From UBA5266 sp964610025 (lineage in GTDB: Bacteria > Bacteroidota > Bacteroidia > Bacteroidales > WCHB1-69): a stretch of 37,399 nucleotides of DNA. Below, piece by piece: positions 25,541-34,759 of this stretch (positions are counted from its first letter, which is position 1; each line of letters opens with the position of its first letter). The translations under genes were made by a program, and so were the position numbers. The stretch lies in the NCBI GenBank assembly GCA_964610025.1, contig CAZSTX010000018.1:1-37399 (forward strand), given 5' to 3'. The notes beneath the pieces were generated by a model. That model ran no database searches. It was not told the origin of the DNA and saw only the letters and a program-made list of their open reading frames with translations.

Positions 25541-25554
25541 TGACAATTAGGCAG
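25541..25554 (-). promoter_or_regulatory. Shared dnaK/clpB motif CTGCC-N5-GTCA
   Basis: Read on the minus strand: CTGCC, TAATT, GTCA, 65 bases before the clpB ATG. It is the same 9-base pattern with identical spacing as 15568-15581 before dnaK. A GATTTG sequence, possibly a -7 element, follows 18 bases downstream (25515-25522). Confidence 0.45.
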
Positions 25555-25674
25555 ATATATGGGTAAAAAACTGCGATTTTGTCTTTTGTTTCTACTATAA
25601 AAATTAATTTTACTAAAAAATAAAATCACATTAATTTCGTTTTCTTATAAGTTAATGATTATATAATAAATTAA

Positions 25675-26607
25675 ATGAGTCAGATAGACCTTAATCAACT
25701 GCGACAGTTTAGCAATATAGAATTAATAGCCAAACAGTTAGTAGAAGGATTTATAACGGGGCTGCATAAAAGCCCTTTTCATGGATTTTCTGTCGAATTT
25801 GCAGAGTATAGACCTTATAATACGGGTGAATCTACTCGTCATATTGATTGGAAACTTTATGGTAGAACGGATAAATTATTTGTAAAACAATATGAAGAAG
25901 AAACTAATTTGCGGTGCCACATCATTATCGATACGTCTTCTTCTATGTATTTTCCTATTAGAAAAACAATATCGCTCGAAACGCCAACAAAACTTTATTT
26001 TTCGATTTATGCTGCAGCAGCTATTATGCAAATGTTGAAACAACAACGCGATGCAGTAGGATTATCGTTGTTTTCTGATAAAATTGATTTTCATTCACAA
26101 TCAAAATCAAATAATATTCATATTAAAATGATAACAACAGAATTAGAAAAACTGTTAGTAAATTATGATGAAAATAAAAAACAGGGTAGCAATGTGATTC
26201 AAAGTTTACACGAAATAGCAGAGCGTATACATAAACGTTCTCTTGTTGTTATTTTTAGCGATATGTTTGACAATTCGTGGCAGCAAGAAGAATTGTTTTT
26301 AGCATTAAAACATTTACGACATAATAAACATGAAGTCATTCTTTTTCATGTTTACGATGAAAATTTAGAAGTCAATTTTGAGTTTGATAATAAGCCTTAT
26401 AAATTTATTGACATGGAAACCCAAGAAGTAATTAAAGTAAATGCAAATGAGATAAAAACACTTTATCAAAAATCGATGAAAGAATATAAACAAACATTAA
26501 AAATGCGTTGCGAACAATACTTAATTGATTTAGTTGAAACAAATATTAATGAAGGATTTTATAAAGTATTATATACTTATTTTTTAAAAAGACAAAAAAT
26601 GCCATAA
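25675..26607 (+). CDS. DUF58 domain protein (vWA-like, MoxR-associated type)
   Basis: A 310-residue cytoplasmic DUF58 protein. The signature FAEYRPYNTGESTRHIDWKLYGRTDKLFVKQYEEE spans about 43-77; it is followed by a vWA-like domain with the metal-site motif IIDTSSSM near 87-94. DUF58 proteins usually stand beside a MoxR AAA ATPase and membrane vWA proteins in a stress or metalloprotein-assembly cluster. Here no moxR gene is in the window: clpB is divergent and the next gene is a T9SS cargo, so the cluster is split or the partner lies elsewhere. It has no membrane segments. Function within the family is not well defined. Confidence 0.85.
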   Translation: MSQIDLNQLRQFSNIELIAKQLVEGFITGLHKSPFHGFSVEFAEYRPYNTGESTRHIDWKLYGRTDKLFVKQYEEETNLRCHIIIDTSSSMYFPIRKTISLETPTKLYFSIYAAAAIMQMLKQQRDAVGLSLFSDKIDFHSQSKSNNIHIKMITTELEKLLVNYDENKKQGSNVIQSLHEIAERIHKRSLVVIFSDMFDNSWQQEELFLALKHLRHNKHEVILFHVYDENLEVNFEFDNKPYKFIDMETQEVIKVNANEIKTLYQKSMKEYKQTLKMRCEQYLIDLVETNINEGFYKVLYTYFLKRQKMP

Positions 26608-26611
26608 AAAC

Positions 26612-26642
26612 TTTGTTTTTATAAAAAAAAAATATACATTTG
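26612..26642 (+). promoter_or_regulatory. Bacteroidota promoter for the large T9SS protein (-33 and -7)
   Basis: TTTG (26612-26615) and TACATTTG (26635-26642) are separated by 19 bases, a full match to the Bacteroidota TTTG-N17-23-TAnnTTTG promoter. It begins a few bases after the DUF58 stop and 33 bases before the ATG at 26675. It is the best promoter in the window. Confidence 0.65.
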
Positions 26643-26674
26643 TAAAAAAATATTAAGAGTTACGCCTTTTTTCA

Positions 26675-29600
26675 ATGAAACTGTTAATTAGATATTTATT
26701 AATTTTATTCCTTTTGAGCAATAAAATATATGCTCAAAAAATGAATAGTGTTGCTTTTATTGAAAATAAAAATCAATGGGAAGATTTTATTCAATTTAAA
26801 ATGGAGTTTAAAGGAGGAGCTATTTTTTTTGAAGATAGCACTATAACCTTTACCATTCAGGATCGCGAAGCAGTAGAAAAAATTTTACATCGTAAATATG
26901 GGGGAACTTTATATGAAAATAATACTGAAGGTCTTATAGTAGATTATCATGCTTATAAGGTACATTTTAACAATGTTGAAAGTGATATTATTTACCAAGG
27001 AAATGATAAATATTCCGATTATGTTAATTATTATATAGGAAAAAATCCTAAACGCTGGACGAATTATGTTTATAAATATCATTCTATTATATATAAAAAT
27101 TTGTATAAAAGAATAGATATGAAATATTATGAAAAAAATCGTTCTCTTAAATATGAATTTATAATCTATCAGGGAGGTAATCCTCAAGATATAAATATGA
27201 GTTATGAGGGAGTAGATAAAATGTATTTAAAAAAAGGAAATCTTTATTTATTATGTGGCAAACATGAAATAGTGGAATTAAAGCCTTATGCTTATCAAAT
27301 CAATGATTTAGGAGAAGAAATTCCTGTCTCTTGTGATTTTTTTTTAAAACGTAATACTTTATCTTTTAAAATAGGAGATTACGATACAACACAACCTTTA
27401 ATTATAGATCCAGTATTGGTATTTTGTTCTTATACAGGGTCTACAGCTGACAATTGGGGTTATACAGCAACCTACGATGCTTACGGTAATTTATATGCTG
27501 GTGGGAGTGTTTTTGGGATTGGTTATCCGATTACTACAGGGGCATATCAAATTAATTATGGGTCAGGCTCTAATGATATTGGAATATCAAAGTTTAGCTC
27601 TAATGGTAATAGCCTTATTTTTTCTACCTATTTAGGAGGTAGTGGAAGCGAAGTCCCTCATAGTCTTATTGTAAATGATAATAATGAACTTTATGTATTA
27701 GCTACAACCTCTTCATTAGATTTTGCTGTTACTTCTAATGCCTATGATACTTCTTTTAATGGAGGGTCTTCTTTTACATTAACTAATACAATACAATATT
27801 TAACGGGAGTTGATATAGTAATTGCAAAATTTAATGAAAGTGGGTCACAATTGTTAGGATGCACTTATTATGGAGGTACGGGTAATGATGGATTAAGTAC
27901 CGACCCTATTTTACGAAAAAATTATGCCGACGAAGTGAGGGGAGAGATTATGGTTGATGAATTTAGCAATGTTTATATTGTTTCTAGTACTTCTTCTGGC
28001 GATTTGCCAACAACAGCTTCTGCATTTCAACGATTTTATGGTGGCGGAAGACAAGATGGATTTATTGCTAAATTTAATTATGATTTAAGTGACCTTATTT
28101 GGGCATCTTATTTAGGAGGAGATAGTTCTGATGCTGTTTATAGTATGGCTTTTGATAAAGATTATAATATTTATGTGTGCGGTGGGACTTATTCTCGAAA
28201 TTTTCCGACTACTAATGGAGTTACACAACCTAATTATGCTGGTGGTGTTGCTGATGGATTTATTGCTAAAATAGCAACTAATGGAAATCAAATAATTCAT
28301 TCGACTTATTATGGAAAAAGTGGGTTTGACCAAAATTATTTAATTAAGTTAGATAAATCAAATTCGGTTTATGTAATGGGGTTAACAGATGCAACTGGTA
28401 CTGCTTGGGTCAAAAATGCAACATGGTATATTCCCGATGGGGGACAATTTATAAGTAAACTTTCTCCTGATTTATCGAATGTTGTTTGGTCAACTGCTTT
28501 TGGTAGTGGTAGAGTTGGCCCCGATATATCTCCCACTGCTTTGATGGTTGATTTATGCAAAAATATTTATGTTTCGGGATGGGGGTCTCCAGCAGTAAAT
28601 AGCCACATTGGCAATCTTTCAAGCGGTACAAGTGGATTACCAATTACAGCAGATGCTTTTCAAAAAACAACAGATAATAACGATTTTTATTTTTTTAGTT
28701 TAAGTGAAGATGCATCAAAATTAGTTTTTGCAACTTATTTTGGTGGAAATAAATCGCCTGAACATGTAGATGGAGGTACAAGTCGTTTTGATAAAAAAGG
28801 ATTTATTTATCAAGCTATTTGTTCTGGATGTGGTGGAAATCAAGACCTCCCTGTTACTCCGGGAGTAGTAGGTCCTACTAATAATAGTCCCAACTGTAAT
28901 TTAGGAGTAGTAAAAATAGATTTTAATTTACCTGCTGTAGTTGCCGATTTTATTTGCCCTAATATAGTTTGTGCACCTTACACAGTTCATTTTGATAATC
29001 GTTCTCAATTAATTTCAGCATCTTCTTCTATTTTTTATTGGGATTTTGGAGATGGCACTTATTCTAATCAAAAAAGTCCTTCTCATTTATATACAAAATC
29101 AGGAGTTTATAAAGTAATGCTTATTGTAAGTGATACAGGGAGTTGTAATTTTTATGATACATTAATACGCGAAATAGTCGTACTATCGAATAGAAATGAT
29201 ACATTGCCAACAAAAACAATGTGCCAAGGAGATTTTATTCAAATAGGAATTTCTCCGGCAGCTAATCCTAATGTATCTTATTCATGGCTACCTACAAATA
29301 GATTAAATAATCCTAATATTGCCAATCCTGTTGCTTCTAATACTACTAATCAAGTATATCATTTATATATTAGCGACGGTTTTTGTGTTGATACATTTCG
29401 TCAAGTGGTTAATGTAATACCTGTTTATTTAGACGCAGGACCGCAAGATACAATATGTATTGGCGATACAATCGTATTGAATGCTACTTCATATGGTGGC
29501 AATCAATATGTTTGGTCATCAAATCGTTACTTTACCGATACATTAAATCGCCCTATATCGCAAGCAATAGGAAAAGATATTCTTAAAAAAACACACACTT

Positions 29601-31582
29601 ATTTTGTCAAAATGTCGAATGCTTATTGCTCACTATATGATAGTGTAATTATTATAGGTTCGCAAATAAAAACATCTATTGATATTCCACCTAAATTTTG
29701 TAGTGGCGATTCGATTTATTTACAATCTCATATAACACTTCATCAAGCAGGAAAATCTTTATCTTATTCTTGGCAGCCTACATCTTCTATTATAGCAGGA
29801 GCTAACTCATCAAAACCTTTTATATCTCCTAAAAAACCTATGAATTTTTATTTAACAGTTACTAACGAACATGGATGTAAAGGAAAAGATACTATATTTG
29901 TAGATGTTTTTACTATTGAATATGAATTAGATATTAAACATATTCGTTGTTATGGCTTTCATGATGGACATATTATTATTAATTTAGACTCCAATACCTC
30001 GCCTTGTACTTTTCAATGGTATAATAATTTAGGAAAAAATAATAAAGCAGAAAATCTTCCTGCTGGAAATTATCGCGTAAGAATACTTGACACAAATAAC
30101 TGTGTTTATCTTATTGATACAACTTTAATTGAGCCACCAAAAATTAATACTTTCTTTTTCGATACCAATTTACATGTTTATTGCAACGATACTTGTAGTG
30201 GTTATGTATCAGGAGGAGCAACGGGAGGTATTCCGCCTTATCGTTATTGGTGGATAACAGGCGATACTACTAATTCGATTACCAACCTTTGTGCAGGAGA
30301 ATATATATTTGTTGTAACCGACCAAAACAATTGTCAAGATACTGCTAAAATTAATATAATTGATACTTCTAATTTTAATGTAACTTATTTCACAAAAAGA
30401 GTTACTTGTTATGGAGATTGTGATGGTAGTATTGCATTATTTCCAATTAATGGCTCGCCACCTTATATTTATCAATGGGAAAATGGATATGATAAAGATA
30501 CAGCATCAGGATTATGTGCCGGAATTTATGATATTTATATAAAAGATACAGCATATTGTACAAAGAGAGTATTTCCAATTGTACACTCGCCCATGCCTTT
30601 AAAGTTTGACAAAATAGAAATGCATCAACCTTCATGCTATAGTTATTATAATGGGAAGATAATTGCGTCTGTTTCAGGAGGAACTTTTCCTTATCGCTAT
30701 TATTGGGATAATGTTTTAGGAAATGACACACTTGCTAATGTAGGCGAAGGTACTTATTCTTTACGAGTAGTTGATACCAATGGATGCGAAATAGATACCA
30801 TACTTACATTGTTACAATTCGATTCTTTAGATATCAGTTATTTAATAATTAAAACTCCTTGTGTAGAAGTATGTCATGGAGAAGCAATTATTGAAGTAAA
30901 AGGGGGAAAACCTCCCTATAGTTTTGATTGGAGTAATGGAGAAAAAACAAATCATGCTAAAAAACTATGTTATGGCAATAATACTGTTGTAATTATAGAT
31001 AGCAATGGATGTAAAAAGATATTAACTATTTTTGTTGAAGATTCGAGTTATTTTCCTCAAAAAGTAAAAATAACTACTGATACAACTGTTCTTTATCGAA
31101 GTCAATCAACGACTTTAAATGCCACTGATTTAGGGAAAGCTTATTCTTATTTATGGTCTCCTGCAGAATATTTAAGTACAACAACAGGAGTTAAAACAAT
31201 AGCAACGCCAAAAAATACGACAACATATACGGTAACCGTAACCGATACTTTTAATTGTAAGGAATGGGATACTATTACTATTTTTGTTCTTGATGTGATT
31301 TGTGACGATCCTTATGTTTTCGTTCCCAATGCTTTTACTCCTAATAATGATAATAATAATGATGTTTTGTATGTACGAGGAAAATTATTAACAGATATTC
31401 ATTTTGTTATTTATGATAGATGGGGAGAAAAAATATTTGAAACCCATGATATTAATGTCGGTTGGGATGGCACATTTAGAGGGAAAGACTGTTCCCCAGG
31501 AGTTTATGTTTACTATTTGGAAGCGACTTGTTTAGGCGAGTTGTTTTATTTCCGTAAAGGAAATGTTACCCTTATTCGTTAA
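26675..31582 (+). CDS. Giant secreted SBBP/PKD/SprB-repeat protein with T9SS type B sorting domain
   Basis: A 1635-residue exported protein. A signal peptide (about 1-20, ending IYAQ) is followed by a DUF7948-like region (FIENKNQWEDFIQFK, about 30-245). A beta-propeller region with repeats of the SBBP type follows (about 250-720; recurring Gly-Gly, FSTYLGGSGS-like and DGFIAKF/A units). Next come a PKD domain (WDFGDGTYSNQKSPSHLY near 787) and Ig-like stretches. Four or more SprB-like repeats (about 1085-1480) each carry a short CYG/CxxxCHG-type cysteine cluster and a GxYxVxVxDxNxC ending. The C-terminus (about 1545-1635, FVPNAFTPNNDNNNDVLYV to GNVTLIR) is a gliding-motility-associated type B sorting domain. 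It is probably a cell-surface adhesin. Its stop is five bases before mutY, suggesting read-through into a repair gene. Confidence 0.9.
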   Translation: MKLLIRYLLILFLLSNKIYAQKMNSVAFIENKNQWEDFIQFKMEFKGGAIFFEDSTITFTIQDREAVEKILHRKYGGTLYENNTEGLIVDYHAYKVHFNNVESDIIYQGNDKYSDYVNYYIGKNPKRWTNYVYKYHSIIYKNLYKRIDMKYYEKNRSLKYEFIIYQGGNPQDINMSYEGVDKMYLKKGNLYLLCGKHEIVELKPYAYQINDLGEEIPVSCDFFLKRNTLSFKIGDYDTTQPLIIDPVLVFCSYTGSTADNWGYTATYDAYGNLYAGGSVFGIGYPITTGAYQINYGSGSNDIGISKFSSNGNSLIFSTYLGGSGSEVPHSLIVNDNNELYVLATTSSLDFAVTSNAYDTSFNGGSSFTLTNTIQYLTGVDIVIAKFNESGSQLLGCTYYGGTGNDGLSTDPILRKNYADEVRGEIMVDEFSNVYIVSSTSSGDLPTTASAFQRFYGGGRQDGFIAKFNYDLSDLIWASYLGGDSSDAVYSMAFDKDYNIYVCGGTYSRNFPTTNGVTQPNYAGGVADGFIAKIATNGNQIIHSTYYGKSGFDQNYLIKLDKSNSVYVMGLTDATGTAWVKNATWYIPDGGQFISKLSPDLSNVVWSTAFGSGRVGPDISPTALMVDLCKNIYVSGWGSPAVNSHIGNLSSGTSGLPITADAFQKTTDNNDFYFFSLSEDASKLVFATYFGGNKSPEHVDGGTSRFDKKGFIYQAICSGCGGNQDLPVTPGVVGPTNNSPNCNLGVVKIDFNLPAVVADFICPNIVCAPYTVHFDNRSQLISASSSIFYWDFGDGTYSNQKSPSHLYTKSGVYKVMLIVSDTGSCNFYDTLIREIVVLSNRNDTLPTKTMCQGDFIQIGISPAANPNVSYSWLPTNRLNNPNIANPVASNTTNQVYHLYISDGFCVDTFRQVVNVIPVYLDAGPQDTICIGDTIVLNATSYGGNQYVWSSNRYFTDTLNRPISQAIGKDILKKTHTYFVKMSNAYCSLYDSVIIIGSQIKTSIDIPPKFCSGDSIYLQSHITLHQAGKSLSYSWQPTSSIIAGANSSKPFISPKKPMNFYLTVTNEHGCKGKDTIFVDVFTIEYELDIKHIRCYGFHDGHIIINLDSNTSPCTFQWYNNLGKNNKAENLPAGNYRVRILDTNNCVYLIDTTLIEPPKINTFFFDTNLHVYCNDTCSGYVSGGATGGIPPYRYWWITGDTTNSITNLCAGEYIFVVTDQNNCQDTAKINIIDTSNFNVTYFTKRVTCYGDCDGSIALFPINGSPPYIYQWENGYDKDTASGLCAGIYDIYIKDTAYCTKRVFPIVHSPMPLKFDKIEMHQPSCYSYYNGKIIASVSGGTFPYRYYWDNVLGNDTLANVGEGTYSLRVVDTNGCEIDTILTLLQFDSLDISYLIIKTPCVEVCHGEAIIEVKGGKPPYSFDWSNGEKTNHAKKLCYGNNTVVIIDSNGCKKILTIFVEDSSYFPQKVKITTDTTVLYRSQSTTLNATDLGKAYSYLWSPAEYLSTTTGVKTIATPKNTTTYTVTVTDTFNCKEWDTITIFVLDVICDDPYVFVPNAFTPNNDNNNDVLYVRGKLLTDIHFVIYDRWGEKIFETHDINVGWDGTFRGKDCSPGVYVYYLEATCLGELFYFRKGNVTLIR

Positions 31583-31587
31583 ACTAT

Positions 31588-32649
31588 ATGTTGAATAATT
31601 TCACGTTTGTTTTGTTAAATTGGTATGCACAAAACAAACGTTTGTTGCCTTGGAGAGAAGAAAAAGACCCTTATAAAATTTGGATTTCAGAAATTATATT
31701 GCAACAAACGCGTGTCGCTCAAGGATTAAATTATTATATACGTTTTATAAAACGCTTCCCTAATATTGAATCCATTTATGAAGGAGGCGAACAAGAAGTT
31801 TTGAAATATTGGCAAGGATTGGGTTATTATACACGTGCTCGTAATATTTATTTAGCAGCAATTTATTTAATGGAAAACCATCATGGGAAATTCCCAACTA
31901 ATTATGATGAAATATTAAAAATAAAAGGGATAGGTCCTTATACTGCTGCAGCTATTGCTTCTTTTGCTTATCAATTACCGTATGCAGTGATTGATGGAAA
32001 TGTGTTACGTGTTTTTTCTCGTATTTTTAAAATTTATGACCCCATCGATAGCTCAAAAGGGAAAAAGAAAATTACCGATTTGGCTAACAAATTAATATGT
32101 AAAAAAGATCCTTCAACTTTTAATCAAGCCATTATGGATTTTGGAGCGATACAATGTGTTCCTTCCAATCCAGATTGTGAAAATTGCTGCTATTCAAATG
32201 TTTGTTATGCTAATTTACATTACGAGCAAGCAGTATTACCTGTAAAAACAAAAAAAAATAAAATACGGAATCGTTATTTTTATTATTTACATATTCAATA
32301 TCAAGATAAAATATATATTCAAAAAAGAAAAACAAAAGATATTTGGAAAGGATTATATGAATTTCCTCTTTTAGAATTAAATGAAGCCATTAATCATGAA
32401 ATACTTCCTACATATCCAGCATTTCAAAATTTATTTAAAAATCTAAATTGGGAAATTATTTCTGTCTCATCTGTATATAAGCATATATTATCCCATCAGC
32501 ATATAATAACAATGTTTATAAATATTATCGTTGATAAAGAGATAAATAATACTAATTTTATTCCTATTTATTTTAATGAAATTTTCGATTATCCTATTTC
32601 TCGGTTAACTGAAAAATATTTAGAAAGTATAGAAAAAATAAACTTTTAA
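31588..32649 (+). CDS. mutY: A/G-specific adenine glycosylase MutY
   Basis: Removes adenine mispaired with 8-oxoguanine. The 353-residue protein has the catalytic-Glu strand WISEIILQQTRV near 30-41, the helix-hairpin-helix IKGIGPYTAAAIASFAY near 111-127 and the catalytic Asp in VIDGNVLRVFSR. The 4Fe-4S cluster has spacing C-X6-C-X2-C-X5-C at 190, 197, 200 and 206. A NUDIX-like 8-oxoG recognition domain fills about 230-350. All parts are complete. Its TAA overlaps, on the opposite strand, the stop codon of the convergent MurL-like gene (32646-32649). It probably shares the transcript of the preceding cell-surface gene. Confidence 0.97.
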   Translation: MLNNFTFVLLNWYAQNKRLLPWREEKDPYKIWISEIILQQTRVAQGLNYYIRFIKRFPNIESIYEGGEQEVLKYWQGLGYYTRARNIYLAAIYLMENHHGKFPTNYDEILKIKGIGPYTAAAIASFAYQLPYAVIDGNVLRVFSRIFKIYDPIDSSKGKKKITDLANKLICKKDPSTFNQAIMDFGAIQCVPSNPDCENCCYSNVCYANLHYEQAVLPVKTKKNKIRNRYFYYLHIQYQDKIYIQKRKTKDIWKGLYEFPLLELNEAINHEILPTYPAFQNLFKNLNWEIISVSSVYKHILSHQHIITMFINIIVDKEINNTNFIPIYFNEIFDYPISRLTEKYLESIEKINF

Positions 32650-34037
32650 TCTTTTATATTTAGTTGTTTTATCTGCTTTTTGATTATTTCTAACTTGCTA
32701 TTAGTTAAAAAATGATTTGCCTCAAAACTTGTCAAAAAATCTTGGATAGAAATAGTTTTATACATTTGATATTGAGATGTATTTTTAAAGTAAAGTAAAA
32801 GTGGAGGTAAGGTTTCATATTGCTTAATTGTTTCGCATAAAGCAATGCAGACTTCTTCTATAGTTCCAACGCATTCAAAGGGTTTCTCTTCTGTTTCTCC
32901 TATTAATTCCTTTAATATAGGAATAAGATTTTCGTTGTCAAATAAATTGACTGAAAAAATATTTTTCAATATAGCTGGTGTCATAAAAGGTGATAAAATA
33001 ATAAAAGCAAACAAACATTTAGAACAATTACAACACCAAATATCAGTTTTACTACCTACATTGCAGCTCTTAAATACAGAAAAATATGTTGAAAATTGAG
33101 AAAATAACAGAGCAATTTGTATTTCGTTTAAAGGACGCAAAAAGCTATAATAATTAATATTTTCATCTATGTAGTTATGAACATAATTTCTAAAATCGCT
33201 TTCAAAAGTAATTGATTTTGAATATTGATGATTAATCCACGAATCTTTAACTGTTGCTTCGTTAGCGCTCGATTCATTTGATAGAGCAATGTTTTTTTTA
33301 CAAGAAATAACAGCTGTCAGTATAGTGTAAAATGCTAACATTGCCGAAAAAGGAGTATGCCCATTCAAAAATCCTTTATCATTTAATTTTAATAAATTAT
33401 CATCTATTGTACGTTGAATATTTATGAAATTGCCTTTATATCCACCTTTTTCCACACAAGCTAAACTTGCTCCTCTTGGGTTGATAATCAGTGGAATATT
33501 GTTCCTATTTTTTAACAATTCTAATGTTACAACCGAATCTTTTCCGCCACCAATAGGAATAATAGTTTCATTAGTAAAAAAATATGCTTTTCTTTCAAAT
33601 TTATTTTTACTCTGACAATTGATAGTAACAAAATTTTTAATGTTAGGTTTTATATTATTGCAATAAAAAAACTCTCCTAATCCATAATAGTATAATTTTT
33701 TCCACCATTGAATTGCTTTTTCATCTAAAAATCCAGCTTTTATTATGATAGTAGGCGAGCAAGTAGATTTCCAATAGCTAATCAATTCTATCATTCCAAT
33801 ATGAAAAACTAAATTCTCGATATCGCTTAACATATTATTGCTATAAAAATAATCAAAAGCCGTATGGTATTTTATCACAGATTGAGGGTGAAAATAAATA
33901 CTTTCGCCTATACTAAAATCAAAAGTGATGTTAAGATTTTTATCTTTATCTAAATTATAGTGATAATCATGGTAAGTAAAAATAGGATATTGTTTGCGTA
34001 AAGAAGAATAAAATTTGTTGCGATTATTTATTGCCAT
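32646..34037 (-). CDS. murL: MurL-like UDP-MurNAc-dipeptide epimerase (PP-loop type)
   Basis: A 463-residue soluble protein that I match, from memory of the family, to MurL, the ATP-dependent epimerase known from Xanthomonas. MurL turns the terminal L-Glu of UDP-MurNAc-L-Ala-L-Glu into D-Glu. Visible support: a PP-loop-like motif PIGGGKDSVVTLELL (GGGKDS at 163-168), the segment ALSNESSANEATVKDSWINHQYSKS that fits the MurL SNE...NHQxSKS pattern, and a Cys cluster WCCNCSKCLFAF at about 335-345. The AMP/PPi chemistry of MurL agrees with a PP-loop fold. Partner MurD2 is not in the window. The alternative is an uncharacterised PP-loop enzyme. The start has only a short leader after a -7 box. If right, the strain makes D-Glu for peptidoglycan without MurI. 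Confidence 0.6.
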   Translation of the reverse strand: MAINNRNKFYSSLRKQYPIFTYHDYHYNLDKDKNLNITFDFSIGESIYFHPQSVIKYHTAFDYFYSNNMLSDIENLVFHIGMIELISYWKSTCSPTIIIKAGFLDEKAIQWWKKLYYYGLGEFFYCNNIKPNIKNFVTINCQSKNKFERKAYFFTNETIIPIGGGKDSVVTLELLKNRNNIPLIINPRGASLACVEKGGYKGNFINIQRTIDDNLLKLNDKGFLNGHTPFSAMLAFYTILTAVISCKKNIALSNESSANEATVKDSWINHQYSKSITFESDFRNYVHNYIDENINYYSFLRPLNEIQIALLFSQFSTYFSVFKSCNVGSKTDIWCCNCSKCLFAFIILSPFMTPAILKNIFSVNLFDNENLIPILKELIGETEEKPFECVGTIEEVCIALCETIKQYETLPPLLLYFKNTSQYQMYKTISIQDFLTSFEANHFLTNSKLEIIKKQIKQLNIKD

Positions 34038-34047
34038 TTTTTTTTTG

Positions 34048-34055
34048 CAAAAATA
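34048..34055 (-). promoter_or_regulatory. Bacteroidota -7 element for the MurL-like gene
   Basis: Minus-strand TATTTTTG, an exact TAnnTTTG match, ending only ten bases before the ATG at 34037, so the transcript would be nearly leaderless. The intergenic gap 34038-34157 also holds the plus-strand box at 34127-34134. Confidence 0.4.
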
Positions 34056-34126
34056 CGTAATAATAAGGAATTTTAAAAGAGATAAATTTATTTTAATAAA
34101 AATTAAATTTATAAAAAAAATTTATT

Positions 34127-34134
34127 TATATTTG
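34127..34134 (+). promoter_or_regulatory. Bacteroidota -7 element for the LRR gene
   Basis: TATATTTG, an exact TAnnTTTG match, 23 bases before the ATG at 34158. Together with 34048-34055 it makes a divergent promoter region. Confidence 0.5.
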
Positions 34135-34157
34135 CTAATTAAAAATATTAAGAACAA

Positions 34158-34757
34158 ATGAAAAAGATGATTATATTTATACTATGTTTATTGGCTGCAA
34201 ATGTGAATGCTCAGCTACTTGATTCTTTAGCATTATCGAAAGAAGAAATTTATAAATCATTGAAAAAAACAAAAGATGTTAATCCTGATAGTGTTTTACG
34301 TTTATCTTTACAATGGAAGAAAATAAAAAATTTAGGCGAGCAATTAAGTCAATTTAAAAATTTGCAAGAACTTCATTTAAAAGGAATGCACTTAAAAACC
34401 ATTCCTTTAGAAATATTTGATTTAACAGATTTGGTAATATTAGAGATTTCAAATAATCAATTAGGTATTATTCCCGAAGAAATAGGGAAGTTAATAAATT
34501 TAACCCATTTAAATTTGAGTCAAAATTATTTAATTAATTTACCTGCTTCTTTTCAATTATTGAAAAAATTACAATATTTAGATATATGGAGTAATTCTAT
34601 TATTGCTTTTCCTGAAGAAATGTCAGCTTTAAAACACACATTACGCATAATTGACATGCGTGTTATCTATATGCATGAACAACGAAAAGAAGAGTTGCAA
34701 AAGTTACTTCCTAATACTACTTTTTATTTTTCTCAGTCTTGTAATTGTAATTATTAA
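34158..34757 (+). CDS. Secreted leucine-rich-repeat protein
   Basis: A 199-residue protein with a signal peptide (about 1-19, MKKMIIFILCLLAANVNAQ) and at least four leucine-rich repeats at about 60-165. Their pattern is LxxLxLxxNxLxxIPxEIxxL, for example LVILEISNNQLGIIPEEIGKL. The C-terminus (about 175-199) carries Cys residues and ends NCNY. The repeats form a short protein-protein interaction arc. There is no T9SS domain and no lipobox Cys, so it is probably periplasmic or released. It is a single gene between divergent and convergent neighbours, so context gives no clue to its role. Confidence 0.82.
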   Translation: MKKMIIFILCLLAANVNAQLLDSLALSKEEIYKSLKKTKDVNPDSVLRLSLQWKKIKNLGEQLSQFKNLQELHLKGMHLKTIPLEIFDLTDLVILEISNNQLGIIPEEIGKLINLTHLNLSQNYLINLPASFQLLKKLQYLDIWSNSIIAFPEEMSALKHTLRIIDMRVIYMHEQRKEELQKLLPNTTFYFSQSCNCNY

Positions 34758-34759
34758 AA

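Noticed and set aside
26909..28643. Minus-strand frames inside the giant T9SS gene
   Set aside because: The repeats and low G+C of the sense gene create antisense open frames; no start signals or family motifs are seen.
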